This document shows, piece after piece, positions 24,921 through 32,558 of a stretch of 64,000 nt of DNA. Source of the DNA: an uncultured Clostridia bacterium (GTDB lineage: Bacteria; Bacillota; Clostridia; Christensenellales; UBA1242); assembly GCA_934747255.1 (NCBI GenBank), contig CAKVGH010000002.1:62001-126000 (forward strand), in the 5' to 3' direction. Numbering within the stretch: position 1 is the first letter of the stretch; each line of letters begins with the position of its first letter. A program made the translations under genes and the position numbers. The notes under the pieces are model-generated. The model had not been told where the DNA came from, made no database searches, and saw nothing but the letters and a program-made list of their open reading frames with translations.

Positions 24921-27005
24921 ATGGAATTAGGAAAAAAATTTGAAACAGAAATTGGCGGAAGAAAAGTTTCAGTCGAAACAGGCAAGTATTGTGGTCAAGC
25001 AAACGGCTCTGTTATCGTTAGGTGTGGCGATACTGTTGTTATGGTAAACACAACAATGGCAAAAGAACCAAGACCAGCGATTGATTTCTTCCCACTTGGC
25101 GTTGACTACGAAGAAAAAATGTATTCAGTAGGCAAAATACCGGGCGGATTTAAGCGTAGAGAAGGTAGAGCAAGCGATAAGGCTATTTTAACATCTCGTC
25201 TTATCGACAGACCTTTAAGACCACTTTTTGATAAGGGATTTTATAACGATGTAGCTGTTGTTGCTACTCCTTTATCAGTTGACCAAGATATTATGCCAGA
25301 AACATTGGCTATGCTTGGCTCATCAATCGCATTATCAATCAGTGATATACCATTCTGCGGACCAACAGGGTCAGTTGTAGTTGGTTTGGTTGATGGAGAA
25401 TATGTTATCAACCCAACACTTGCTCAAAGAGAAAAATCAAGAATGCACTTGACAGTATCTGGTACAAAGGAAGCCGTTTTGATGGTAGAAGCAGGAGCAA
25501 AGGAAGTTACCGAAGAAGAAATGCTTAAAGGTATTTTGTTTGCTCATCAAGAAATCAAAAAACAAGTTGCTTTTGTTGAAGACATAGTTAAACAAATTGG
25601 CAAAGAAAAAATCGTTCCAAATGTTTATCGTGTGCCAGACGAAATTCAAGCAAAAGTTGATGAATACGCACTATCAAAGATGGAAAAAATTTTTGAATGC
25701 TACAATCGTCAAGAACGAAACAAACTTGAAGAAGAATTAGAAGCAGAAGTTCAAGAACATTTCAAAGATATTTTTGTAGAACAAGAAAAAGATATTTCAA
25801 ATGCTCTTTACAATGAGAAAAAACACATTGTAAGAGATAAAATTATCAACAAAGGTATTCGTCCTGACGGCAGAAAAATTGACGAAATTCGTCCAATTTG
25901 GTGCGAAGCTGGGGTGCTTCCAAGAGTTCACGGCAGTGGCGTGTTCACTCGTGGTCAAACACAAGTTTTAACAACTTGTACACTCGGTATGCTTGCAGAT
26001 ATGCAAAAACTTGAAGGTCTTGACGAAGAAGACGAAAAGAGATATATGCATCACTACAATATGCCACCATATTCAACAGGCGAAGCAAAGCCATTAAAGA
26101 GTCCGGGTAGACGAGAAATTGGACACGGTGCACTTGCAGAAAGGGCGCTAGAACCTGTTTTGCCTAGCGAAGAAGAATTCCCTTACGCTATTAGAACAGT
26201 AAGTGAAGTTTTGAGTTCAAACGGTTCAACAAGTCAAGCATCAGTTTGTGGTTCAACACTTGCTTTGATGGACGCAGGTGTGCCTATTAAAGCCCCAGTT
26301 GCTGGTATTGCAATGGGTCTTATGAAAGACAAGGAAAACGGCAAAGTTGTGGTTTTAAGCGATATTCAAGGACTTGAAGATTTCTTTGGCGATATGGACT
26401 TTAAGGTTGCAGGTACAACAAAGGGTATTACAGCCATTCAAATGGATATTAAAATTCACGGAATTGACGAAGCAATTTTGAGAGAAGCACTTGAAAGAGC
26501 AAGAGTAGGAAGATTGTATATTTTAGGTAAAATGATGGAAGCCATCAGCGAACCAAGAAAATCACTTTCTCCTTATGCTCCAAAAATTATTTCATTCAAC
26601 ATTGACCCCGACAAAATTGGCGATGTAATTGGAAAACAAGGTGCAGTTATCAACAAAATTATTGAACAAACTGGCGTTAAAATTGATATTGACGATGACG
26701 GAAAAGTTTGCGTTGCATCAACAGACGAACTTATGAACCAAAAGGCAAAGAATATTATTTTGTCTATCGCCGAAGATTTGGAAAAAGGCAAAAAATATCA
26801 AGGCACAGTTGTAAGAATTATGCAATTTGGTGCGTTTGTAGAAGTTGCTCCAACAAAAGAAGGTATGATTCACATTTCAAAACTTTCAGATAAGAGAGTT
26901 GAAAAGGTAGAAGATGTTGTTAATATCGGCGACAAGGTAGAAGTTGAAGTTATCAAGATTGACGAAAAGGGCAGAGTTGACCTTAAACTAATCAAAAAAC
27001 TTTAA
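24921..27005 (+). CDS. pnp: Polynucleotide phosphorylase
   Basis: PNPase is a trimeric 3'-5' phosphorolytic exoribonuclease. The 694 residues contain two RNase PH-like domains, the second starting around [13 protein letters not shown] and holding T-R-G-Q-T-Q-V. Active-site motifs are [12 protein letters not shown] and [11 protein letters not shown] domain follows ([12 protein letters not shown]) and then an S1 domain ([19 protein letters not shown]). Its length and domain order are standard. SD AAAGGAG is good. Two leader hairpins upstream may serve autoregulation. A terminator follows. Confidence 0.98.
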   Translation: MELGKKFETEIGGRKVSVETGKYCGQANGSVIVRCGDTVVMVNTTMAKEPRPAIDFFPLGVDYEEKMYSVGKIPGGFKRREGRASDKAILTSRLIDRPLRPLFDKGFYNDVAVVATPLSVDQDIMPETLAMLGSSIALSISDIPFCGPTGSVVVGLVDGEYVINPTLAQREKSRMHLTVSGTKEAVLMVEAGAKEVTEEEMLKGILFAHQEIKKQVAFVEDIVKQIGKEKIVPNVYRVPDEIQAKVDEYALSKMEKIFECYNRQERNKLEEELEAEVQEHFKDIFVEQEKDISNALYNEKKHIVRDKIINKGIRPDGRKIDEIRPIWCEAGVLPRVHGSGVFTRGQTQVLTTCTLGMLADMQKLEGLDEEDEKRYMHHYNMPPYSTGEAKPLKSPGRREIGHGALAERALEPVLPSEEEFPYAIRTVSEVLSSNGSTSQASVCGSTLALMDAGVPIKAPVAGIAMGLMKDKENGKVVVLSDIQGLEDFFGDMDFKVAGTTKGITAIQMDIKIHGIDEAILREALERARVGRLYILGKMMEAISEPRKSLSPYAPKIISFNIDPDKIGDVIGKQGAVINKIIEQTGVKIDIDDDGKVCVASTDELMNQKAKNIILSIAEDLEKGKKYQGTVVRIMQFGAFVEVAPTKEGMIHISKLSDKRVEKVEDVVNIGDKVEVEVIKIDEKGRVDLKLIKKL

Positions 27006-27060
27006 TTTAATCTTTGATTAAAATTAAATGCTTAATTTAGCATTTGTAAAATTTAGCAAA

Positions 27061-27095
27061 AAAACCACTCGGTATTTATTCTCGGGTGGTTTTTT
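27061..27095 (+). terminator. Intrinsic terminator after pnp
   Basis: AACCACTCG (27063-27071) pairs with CGGGTGGTT (27083-27091), followed by Ts. Confidence 0.85.
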
Positions 27096-27135
27096 GTAGT
27101 ATAAAATCTGCAATTATTAAAAAAACAATGTAAAA

Positions 27136-27387
27136 TTACATTGTTTTTTCGTCTTCGATTTCTTTGATAATTTCTCTTCTTTTAAGTTCTTCCTGGCAAA
27201 TTTCAATTTTTGTAATTAAGTCGTTTTGTTCGTCAATTAAAGTTTTAGAAATTTGTCTGCCTGCTTCGTGAAGTTCAAACATTGTTTGTTCTAGTTCTTT
27301 GCTAGATTCTGTGTGAACTTGAATTCTGTTAAGAATGCTCTTGTTGCTTTCTTTTGAAATCTCTCTTCTAAATTTTGCTTTGTTCAT
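27136..27387 (-). CDS. Small coiled-coil hypothetical protein
   Basis: This 83-residue protein has no family I recognise. It is highly charged and probably one long helix or a helical hairpin with coiled-coil tendency; Leu, Ile and Met are spaced in heptad-like fashion from residue ~18 to 75. It has no membrane segment or signal peptide. On the minus strand AAGGAG lies before the ATG, and upstream is a textbook promoter with a 20-bp palindrome across the -10. It is monocistronic and convergent with pnp. It shares the TGAGTATTGACA promoter element with two other hypothetical genes here. Confidence 0.72.
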   Translation of the reverse strand: MNKAKFRREISKESNKSILNRIQVHTESSKELEQTMFELHEAGRQISKTLIDEQNDLITKIEICQEELKRREIIKEIEDEKTM

Positions 27388-27405
27388 AAAAAATCTCCTT
27401 AAATT

Positions 27406-27440
27406 ATCTATATTTTAATATAGATGTTACTATTTGTCAA
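27406..27440 (-). promoter_or_regulatory. Promoter with palindromic operator over the -10
   Basis: On the minus strand, TTGACA (27440-27435), 17 nt, TAAAAT (27417-27412). A 20-bp palindrome ATCTATATT-TT-AATATAGAT (27406-27425) covers the -10. The TGAGTA hexamer directly upstream of the -35 repeats the element found at 23.7 and 55.4 kb. Confidence 0.7.
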
Positions 27441-27524
27441 TACTCACTTTTACTATTTTTACTAATTTTTAGGTCATTCAATAACAAAAATTTTATAATA
27501 ATTTAATAAAAATATATTTTATTG

Positions 27525-27579
27525 TTGACAAGCCTATTCTTATGGTGTAATATATAGGTGTAAAGTAAAAATGCTTTAC
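27525..27579 (+). promoter_or_regulatory. Promoter and short hairpin leader of ylxM-ffh
   Basis: TTGACA (27525-27530), 17 nt, TAATAT (27548-27553). The predicted ~20-nt leader is almost entirely a hairpin (GTAAAG/CTTTAC, 27560-27579) that ends one base before the ylxM ATG. There is no SD. Confidence 0.6.
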
Positions 27580-27580
27580 T

Positions 27581-27892
27581 ATGGATATGAGATTAGAAAA
27601 AGTTATTTTACTCAGTAATTTGTTTGATTTGTACGGCGTTTTGCTCACTCAAAAGCAACAGCAAATTTTTAAGTGTTACTATTTTGACGATATTAGTTTG
27701 AGTGAGATTGCACAGATGTACGACATATCAAAACAAGCGGTAAAAGATAGTTTGGACAAATCTCAAAAAATATTGCTAGAATACGAAGATAAACTTAACA
27801 TTCAGTCAAAACTAGACCAGACGGACAAGGTTTTGAGTGGCTGTGGAGAAGAAATAAAAAAACAAATAAAAAAAATTTGGAAGGAGAATTAA
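27581..27892 (+). CDS. ylxM: YlxM-family SRP-associated HTH protein
   Basis: YlxM is a small sigma-70 region-4-like helix-turn-helix protein that partners the signal recognition particle in Firmicutes. The 103 residues contain the motif L-T-x-K-Q-Q-x-I-F-K-C-Y-Y-F-D-D-I-S-L-S-E-I-A and the recognition helix D-I-S-K-Q-A-V-K-D-S-L. The ATG at 27581 was taken as start; another in-frame ATG follows two codons later. Neither has an SD, and a hairpin abuts the start. The stop is directly followed by the ffh ATG, so the two are coupled. Confidence 0.9.
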   Translation: MDMRLEKVILLSNLFDLYGVLLTQKQQQIFKCYYFDDISLSEIAQMYDISKQAVKDSLDKSQKILLEYEDKLNIQSKLDQTDKVLSGCGEEIKKQIKKIWKEN

Positions 27893-29209
27893 ATGTCAGC
27901 ATTTAGTTCGCTCAGCGAGCGAATATCACATATCTTTTCAAAACTAACCAAGCGTGGAAAGTTAACCGAACTAGAAATCAAGGAAGCAATGCGAGAAATT
28001 CGTGTAGCTTTGCTTGAAGCCGATGTAAACTTTCTTGTCGTTAAAGATTTGGTCAATAAAATTTCGGCAAAAGCGGTTGGTCAAAAGGTTTTGGAAAGTT
28101 TAACACCAGGACAGCAAGTTATAAAAATTGTTAATGAAGAACTTGTTGAACTAATGGGCGGAACAAACACAAAACTTCAAGTTGCACCAAACCCACCAAC
28201 AATCATTATGATGTGTGGACTTCAAGGTGCAGGAAAGACCACTATGTGTGGAAAACTTGCTTTAATGCTCAAAAAACAAGGCAAAAAACCTTTGCTTGTT
28301 GGTTGCGATATTTATCGTCCAGCAGCAATCAACCAATTAAAAGTTGTTGCCAAAGGTATTGATGTTCCAGTTTTTGAACAAGGCACACAAAATCCAGCAA
28401 AAACCAGCAAAGAAGCCATTGAATATGCAAAAAAATATGCTCTTGATACAGTAATTATTGATACAGCGGGACGACTTCAAATTGACGAAAAGTTGATGCA
28501 AGAACTAAAAGACATCAAGTCAGCAGTTAATCCTACCGAAATATTACTCGTTGTTGATAGTATGACAGGTCAAGAAGCGGTTAATGTTGCATCAAGTTTT
28601 AATGATGACCTTGATGTTACTGGCGTTATTTTAACAAAACTTGATGGCGATACTCGTGGCGGTGCTGCCCTATCAATCAAAGCGGTTACTGGAAAGCCTA
28701 TTAAATTTTGTGGTATTGGCGAAAAAATGAATGATTTAGAGCCTTTCTATCCAGACCGTATGGCGTCACGAATTTTGGGTATGGGCGATGTTCTAACCTT
28801 AATCGAAAAAGCTCAACAAGCCGTTGATGAAAAGCAGATGGTCGAAATGGAAAAGAAGTTTAGAGAAAACTCTTTCACATTTGAAGATTACCTTGTGCAA
28901 ATGGAAAATATGAAAAAAATGGGTGACCTAAAAGGTTTGCTTGGAATGATACCGGGACTTGGTAGTAAGTTAAAAAATATTGATATTGACGAAAAACAAC
29001 TTGCACGCAACAAAGCAATCATTCAAAGTATGACCCCAAAGGAAAGACAAAATCCAGAAATCATCAAAGCGTCAAACAGACAGCGAATTGCCAAGGGTAG
29101 CGGAACAACTATTCAAGATGTCAACCAACTACTCAAACAATTTGAACAGTCAAAAGAACTTATGAAACAAATGAAAAATGGCAAAGGTATGTCAAGATTT
29201 AAGTTCTAA
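27893..29209 (+). CDS. ffh: Signal recognition particle protein Ffh
   Basis: Ffh binds signal sequences and 4.5S/scRNA and targets ribosomes to FtsY. The 438-residue length is normal. An N domain precedes the G domain, with G1 G-L-Q-G-A-G-K-T-T, the insertion-box region D-I-Y-R-P-A-A-I, G3 D-T-A-G-R-L, and G4 T-K-L-D-G-D-T-R-G-G-A. The C-terminal M domain is Met rich (Q-M-E-N-M-K-K-M-G, S-M-T-P-K-E-R) and ends with the family's G-S-G-T-x-x-x-D-V-N-x-L-L-K-Q-F. SD GGAG lies in the end of ylxM. Confidence 0.98.
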   Translation: MSAFSSLSERISHIFSKLTKRGKLTELEIKEAMREIRVALLEADVNFLVVKDLVNKISAKAVGQKVLESLTPGQQVIKIVNEELVELMGGTNTKLQVAPNPPTIIMMCGLQGAGKTTMCGKLALMLKKQGKKPLLVGCDIYRPAAINQLKVVAKGIDVPVFEQGTQNPAKTSKEAIEYAKKYALDTVIIDTAGRLQIDEKLMQELKDIKSAVNPTEILLVVDSMTGQEAVNVASSFNDDLDVTGVILTKLDGDTRGGAALSIKAVTGKPIKFCGIGEKMNDLEPFYPDRMASRILGMGDVLTLIEKAQQAVDEKQMVEMEKKFRENSFTFEDYLVQMENMKKMGDLKGLLGMIPGLGSKLKNIDIDEKQLARNKAIIQSMTPKERQNPEIIKASNRQRIAKGSGTTIQDVNQLLKQFEQSKELMKQMKNGKGMSRFKF

Positions 29210-29273
29210 AAAAAATCGGTAATCACACATAGAAATATGTTTGATATATAAAAAAACAAAAAGGAGAAAATTT

Positions 29274-29516
29274 ATGGTAAAAATTAGATTAACAAGACTT
29301 GGCGACAAGAAAACTCCATTTTATAGAGTTGTAGTTGCTGACCAAAGAAGAGCAAGAGATGGCAAGTTCATCGAAGTTATTGGAACATATAACCCACTTG
29401 CAAAACCAGAAGAAATCAAAATTGATACTGAAAGAGCGAACTACTGGCTAAAAAATGGTGCTCAACCAACAGATACTGTTAAAGATTTATTAAAAAAAGC
29501 CAATGATGCCAAGTAG
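29274..29516 (+). CDS. rpsP: 30S ribosomal protein S16
   Basis: S16 helps assemble the 5' domain of the 30S subunit. It is 80 residues long. The N-terminal [10 protein letters not shown] and [27 protein letters not shown] stretches are diagnostic. The ATG at 29274 follows AAAAAGGAG; the open frame extends 11 codons upstream without an SD. It sits after ffh and before khpA, the standard ffh-rpsP-khpA order. Confidence 0.97.
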   Translation: MVKIRLTRLGDKKTPFYRVVVADQRRARDGKFIEVIGTYNPLAKPEEIKIDTERANYWLKNGAQPTDTVKDLLKKANDAK

Positions 29517-29524
29517 GAGTCAGT

Positions 29525-29761
29525 ATGGAAGAATTAGTAAAATACATTGTTGAAAATTTGGTTAATAACAAGGAAGCAGTAAAAATTAGCACAGAAACTG
29601 ACGGCGACAACGCAACAATTAAGGTTGTTGTAGCCAAGGAAGATATGGGCAAAGTTATTGGCAAAAACGGTAAAATTGCACAAAGTATTCGTGCGATTGT
29701 AAAAACCGCATCAATTAGCCAAGATAACAAAACTCGCTACTTTGTAAAGTTTGAAGAATAA
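29525..29761 (+). CDS. khpA: KH-domain RNA-binding protein KhpA
   Basis: KhpA (YlqC) is a single type II KH-domain protein that, with KhpB/Jag, binds RNA and affects cell division in streptococci. The 78 residues include the GxxG loop in V-I-G-K-N-G-K-I-A-Q-S-I-R and the conserved start M-E-E-L-V-K-Y-I-V-x-N-L-V. SD AGGAG overlaps the rpsP stop. A perfect 10-bp terminator follows, so the transcript ends here. The rimM and trmD genes that usually follow are absent. Confidence 0.93.
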   Translation: MEELVKYIVENLVNNKEAVKISTETDGDNATIKVVVAKEDMGKVIGKNGKIAQSIRAIVKTASISQDNKTRYFVKFEE

Positions 29762-29766
29762 CTTAA

Positions 29767-29796
29767 ATAAAAACACTATCAAATGATAGTGTTTTT
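29767..29796 (+). terminator. Intrinsic terminator after khpA
   Basis: AAACACTATC (29771-29780), loop AAAT, GATAGTGTTT (29785-29794), followed by Ts. Confidence 0.88.
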
Positions 29797-29873
29797 TGTA
29801 ATTAACAAAAAGTAACATTGCCTTTAATGTGCTTTGTTGTTTTTTATTATGCCAATTTCAAAAGTGCTAATCC

Positions 29874-29902
29874 TTGACTATCTTTTCTAACAAGTGTATA
29901 AT
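29874..29902 (+). promoter_or_regulatory. Promoter of the 235-residue hypothetical gene
   Basis: TTGACT (29874-29879), 17 nt, consensus TATAAT (29897-29902). Confidence 0.65.
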
Positions 29903-29937
29903 AATTATGTAAAAATCAAAAAAGCGAGGAATATGAA

Positions 29938-30645
29938 ATGAAAATTCAAGAATTACCAATCGAACAAAGAAATCAAGCATTGTTTTCTTACATTATGAAT
30001 AATCTAAAAACAGGTGCACTTAAACCAACTGTTTGTGCAAAGAGTGTTGCCGTTGATGCACACATAGTTACACCCGAAGAAGTTGGAAAAAAACATACTG
30101 TTTATAGTCATGGCAAAGTAGAAAAGCAAATTGAACTCACAGCAGATATGGTTCTTTTAACAACATTAGATTCACAAGGAAACCCAGTAATTGATGAAAA
30201 TGGCAATACCAATACATATGATATGAAACTTGCAAAATTTATGAAAACATATCCAAAACAAGTTGATGGCGGACACTTTGTCAAAGACCCATACACAAAG
30301 GGTTCGGTTATGATTGCTGTTTCCCTTCCTAAAAAACTAATTGCAGAAGGCATAACACTTTTGCCACCAGGTTGGGGTGGTTATGAAGGAACACTGATGC
30401 AAGATGGAGTAATTATGCTACCATTTGACCCAAATCTAAAATTGGAAGAGCAAATAAAAGAATGGGAAAAGCAGGGAGCGGATAAACTTGATTGGTATCC
30501 AAACAATGAGGCCAATACATATTCTCCTTGTGATAAGAATGGTACTTTTGAAAATGAAAATTTAAGAAAATTGTTTGAACAAGAAAAATCTTTTGAAGGC
30601 AATCCATACCAAAAATCACAAGAAGATGCCGAACTTTACTGTTAA
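29938..30645 (+). CDS. Hypothetical protein, 235 residues
   Basis: I do not recognise this protein. It is soluble-looking, with no signal peptide or membrane helix. A notable central block reads D-P-Y-T-K-G-S-V-M-I-A-V-S-L-P-K, followed by L-L-P-P-G-W-G-G-Y-E-G, which looks like a structured beta-rich core with a glycine/tryptophan loop. The last ~60 residues are polar, rich in Asn, Glu and aromatic residues, and end in Cys. A weak GCGAGG SD and a strong promoter indicate a single expressed gene, closed by the terminator at 30667. No neighbour suggests a role. Confidence 0.7.
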   Translation: MKIQELPIEQRNQALFSYIMNNLKTGALKPTVCAKSVAVDAHIVTPEEVGKKHTVYSHGKVEKQIELTADMVLLTTLDSQGNPVIDENGNTNTYDMKLAKFMKTYPKQVDGGHFVKDPYTKGSVMIAVSLPKKLIAEGITLLPPGWGGYEGTLMQDGVIMLPFDPNLKLEEQIKEWEKQGADKLDWYPNNEANTYSPCDKNGTFENENLRKLFEQEKSFEGNPYQKSQEDAELYC

Positions 30646-30666
30646 TTAAATTTATATTAAAAATAT

Positions 30667-30700
30667 CAATTTGCAATATTCTTGCAAATTGTTTTTTTTT
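30667..30700 (+). terminator. Intrinsic terminator
   Basis: CAATTTGCAA (30667-30676) pairs perfectly with TTGCAAATTG (30682-30691), followed by a long T run. Confidence 0.88.
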
Positions 30701-30897
30701 GAGTATTTTTTATTTTGGATTGATGCTTGAATTTACAAAAGAATTTATAGTTTGACAAACCTTTTTGTATTTGAAAAACTAAACTTTGATAGTGTTTTTT
30801 GTTGTAAAATATTTTATACCAATTTGGTCTATTTTGTAAGGTGTAGATTTTTATTTGATATAATAAAAAAGTGCACAAAAGTAATAAAAGGAGAAAT

Positions 30898-31203
30898 ATG
30901 GAACAACAAAGTAATTTTATTCAAACAAAACATCAGTCAAATTATCTTAAATTTAGTATTTTAGATATTTTATATCAGTTCTTTATGGACAACTATAAAT
31001 ACAGCAAGATAGATATGGAACGAAAAGAACAATTTAACCTTATAAAACAAGAATTTGAACAAAGTTTGACGGAAAAACAATTACAAGAATTTAAGACAAT
31101 TTTTGTTATGCAAATTGATTTTAATGATGTTGAACTTTATGATATGCTCAAATTTGCTTTTTTTCGTGGCAGAGAACTTTGTTACAAACAAAAAATAGAT
31201 TAA
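30898..31203 (+). CDS. Hypothetical protein, 101 residues
   Basis: This small protein was not recognised. It is predicted soluble and helical, rich in Phe, Tyr, Gln and Lys, with an N-terminal aromatic-rich segment (Y-L-K-F-S-I-L-D-I-L-Y-Q-F-F-M-D-N-Y-K-Y) and a C-terminal F-F-R-G-R-E-L-C-Y. The ATG at 30898 was chosen because AAAGGAG precedes it. A TATAAT lies ~35 bp upstream. It ends just before the pheST promoter. It could be a protein-protein interaction factor, but nothing in the sequence proves this. Confidence 0.65.
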   Translation: MEQQSNFIQTKHQSNYLKFSILDILYQFFMDNYKYSKIDMERKEQFNLIKQEFEQSLTEKQLQEFKTIFVMQIDFNDVELYDMLKFAFFRGRELCYKQKID

Positions 31204-31210
31204 AATCTAT

Positions 31211-31239
31211 TTGACAATCATTTTTTTAAGTGTTATCAT
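31211..31239 (+). promoter_or_regulatory. Promoter of the pheST T-box transcript
   Basis: TTGACA (31211-31216), 17 nt, TATCAT (31234-31239), ~15 bp before the T-box leader. Confidence 0.75.
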
Positions 31240-31254
31240 TTAATCGTATAAAAA

Positions 31255-31490
31255 GGCGTTAAGATAACATTTACAGTAGAACTAATGATGCTTAAAGAGA
31301 GTAGATACCAAGGGTTGAAAGTATCTATAAGACGAGTTTAGTTTGAATTTCGCTTGTTAGAGCCTGCTAGGAGAAATTTTAGCCGTATGCAAATCACGAA
31401 ACGATTAAATTAAGGCGCAGTTTTGCGTAAAATAGGGTGGTACCACGAATATAATTCGTCCCTTGGTGTTTTTAGCCAAGGGATTTTTTA
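31255..31490 (+). promoter_or_regulatory. T-box leader controlling pheST
   Basis: This is a tRNA-sensing riboswitch. It contains an AGAGAGTA-type stem I segment (near 31297), the highly conserved T-box AGGGTGGTACCACG (31434-31447), and a terminator TCCCTTGG/CCAAGGGA with a T run (31459-31490). A UUC (Phe) candidate specifier is at 31349-31351 in the stem I internal loop area; this choice is tentative. Uncharged tRNA-Phe would pair with the T-box and prevent termination. Confidence 0.9.
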
Positions 31491-31518
31491 TTTTTTGGTA
31501 AGTAAAAAGGAGTAAATT

Positions 31519-32547
31519 ATGTACGAAAAAATTGAACAAGTAAATCAAGAATACTTGCAAAAAATGGACACTATTGACAGTGTTGAACAACTGGAACAAG
31601 CAAAAGTTGAATTTTTGGGCAAAAAAGGTAAAATTACCGAACTCTTGCAAGGATTAAGAGATGTTGCAAGTGAAAACAGACGAGAAGTCGGTGCAAAAAT
31701 TAACGAACTCAAACAAAAGGCAGAACAAAATTTTGCATCTATGTTAGAAAAAATTAAGGAAAGAGAACTTGAAAAGCAAATTGCAAATAGTGAACAGTAT
31801 GATATAACAATGCCTATCAACAAACTTGAAGGCTCGCTTCATCCAATTACAATTGTACAAAAGCAGGTGGAAGAAGTTTTTAAGAGTATGGGATTTATTG
31901 TGGAAGACGGCAACGAAATTGAAACCGAGTATAACAACTTTGAAGCGGTAAATGTGCCAAAAACACACCCAGCAAGAGATATGCAAGACACTTTCTGGCT
32001 ATCTAATGGCGAAGTGTTAAAAACTCAAACAAGTGCTGGACAAAATCGTATTTTAAGAACTTATGGTGCTCCTTGCAAAGTAATTTTCCCGGGCAGATGT
32101 TTTAGAAACGAAAATGTTGATGCATCACACGAAAATACATTCTTCCAACTCGAAGGCATTATGGTTGGCGAAAACATTTCTATTGCTAACCTAATTTACT
32201 TTATGAAACAAATGCTTTCCAATGTATTTAATCAAGACATAAAAGTTAGATTAAGACCAGGGTATTTCCCATTCACAGAGCCTAGTTTTGAACTTGATGC
32301 AAGCTGTATGTTCTGTGGTGGAAAAGGTTGTCCAACTTGCAAAAATGGTGGTTGGATTGAACTTTGTCCTTGCGGAATGATTCACCCAAAAGTACTAAAA
32401 ATGGGTGGTATTGATACCGATAAATATCAAGGTTTTGCGTTTGGTCTTGGACTAACTCGTCTTGCTATGATGAAATATGGTATCAACGAAATTAGATACC
32501 TAAATTCTGGAAACATTAAACTTTTGAAACAAACAGGTACAAAATAG
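31519..32547 (+). CDS. pheS: Phenylalanyl-tRNA synthetase alpha chain
   Basis: PheS is the catalytic class II subunit of the alpha2-beta2 enzyme. It is 342 residues long with an N-terminal coiled coil (about 1-90). Motif 2 reads F-R-N-E-N-V-D-A-S-H, and the family stretches H-P-A-R-D-M-Q-D-T-F, L-R-P-G-Y-F-P-F-T-E-P and a C-terminal motif 3 G-F-A-F-G-L-G-L-T-R-L-A-M are clear. SD AAAGGAG precedes the ATG just after the T-box terminator. pheT starts 11 bp downstream. Confidence 0.98.
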   Translation: MYEKIEQVNQEYLQKMDTIDSVEQLEQAKVEFLGKKGKITELLQGLRDVASENRREVGAKINELKQKAEQNFASMLEKIKERELEKQIANSEQYDITMPINKLEGSLHPITIVQKQVEEVFKSMGFIVEDGNEIETEYNNFEAVNVPKTHPARDMQDTFWLSNGEVLKTQTSAGQNRILRTYGAPCKVIFPGRCFRNENVDASHENTFFQLEGIMVGENISIANLIYFMKQMLSNVFNQDIKVRLRPGYFPFTEPSFELDASCMFCGGKGCPTCKNGGWIELCPCGMIHPKVLKMGGIDTDKYQGFAFGLGLTRLAMMKYGINEIRYLNSGNIKLLKQTGTK

Positions 32548-32558
32548 GAGATTAAATT

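Noticed and set aside
30750..30775. TTGACA at about 30754 as a promoter for the 101-residue gene
   Set aside because: No acceptable -10 follows at 16-18 nt; the TATAAT near 30860 is a better candidate.
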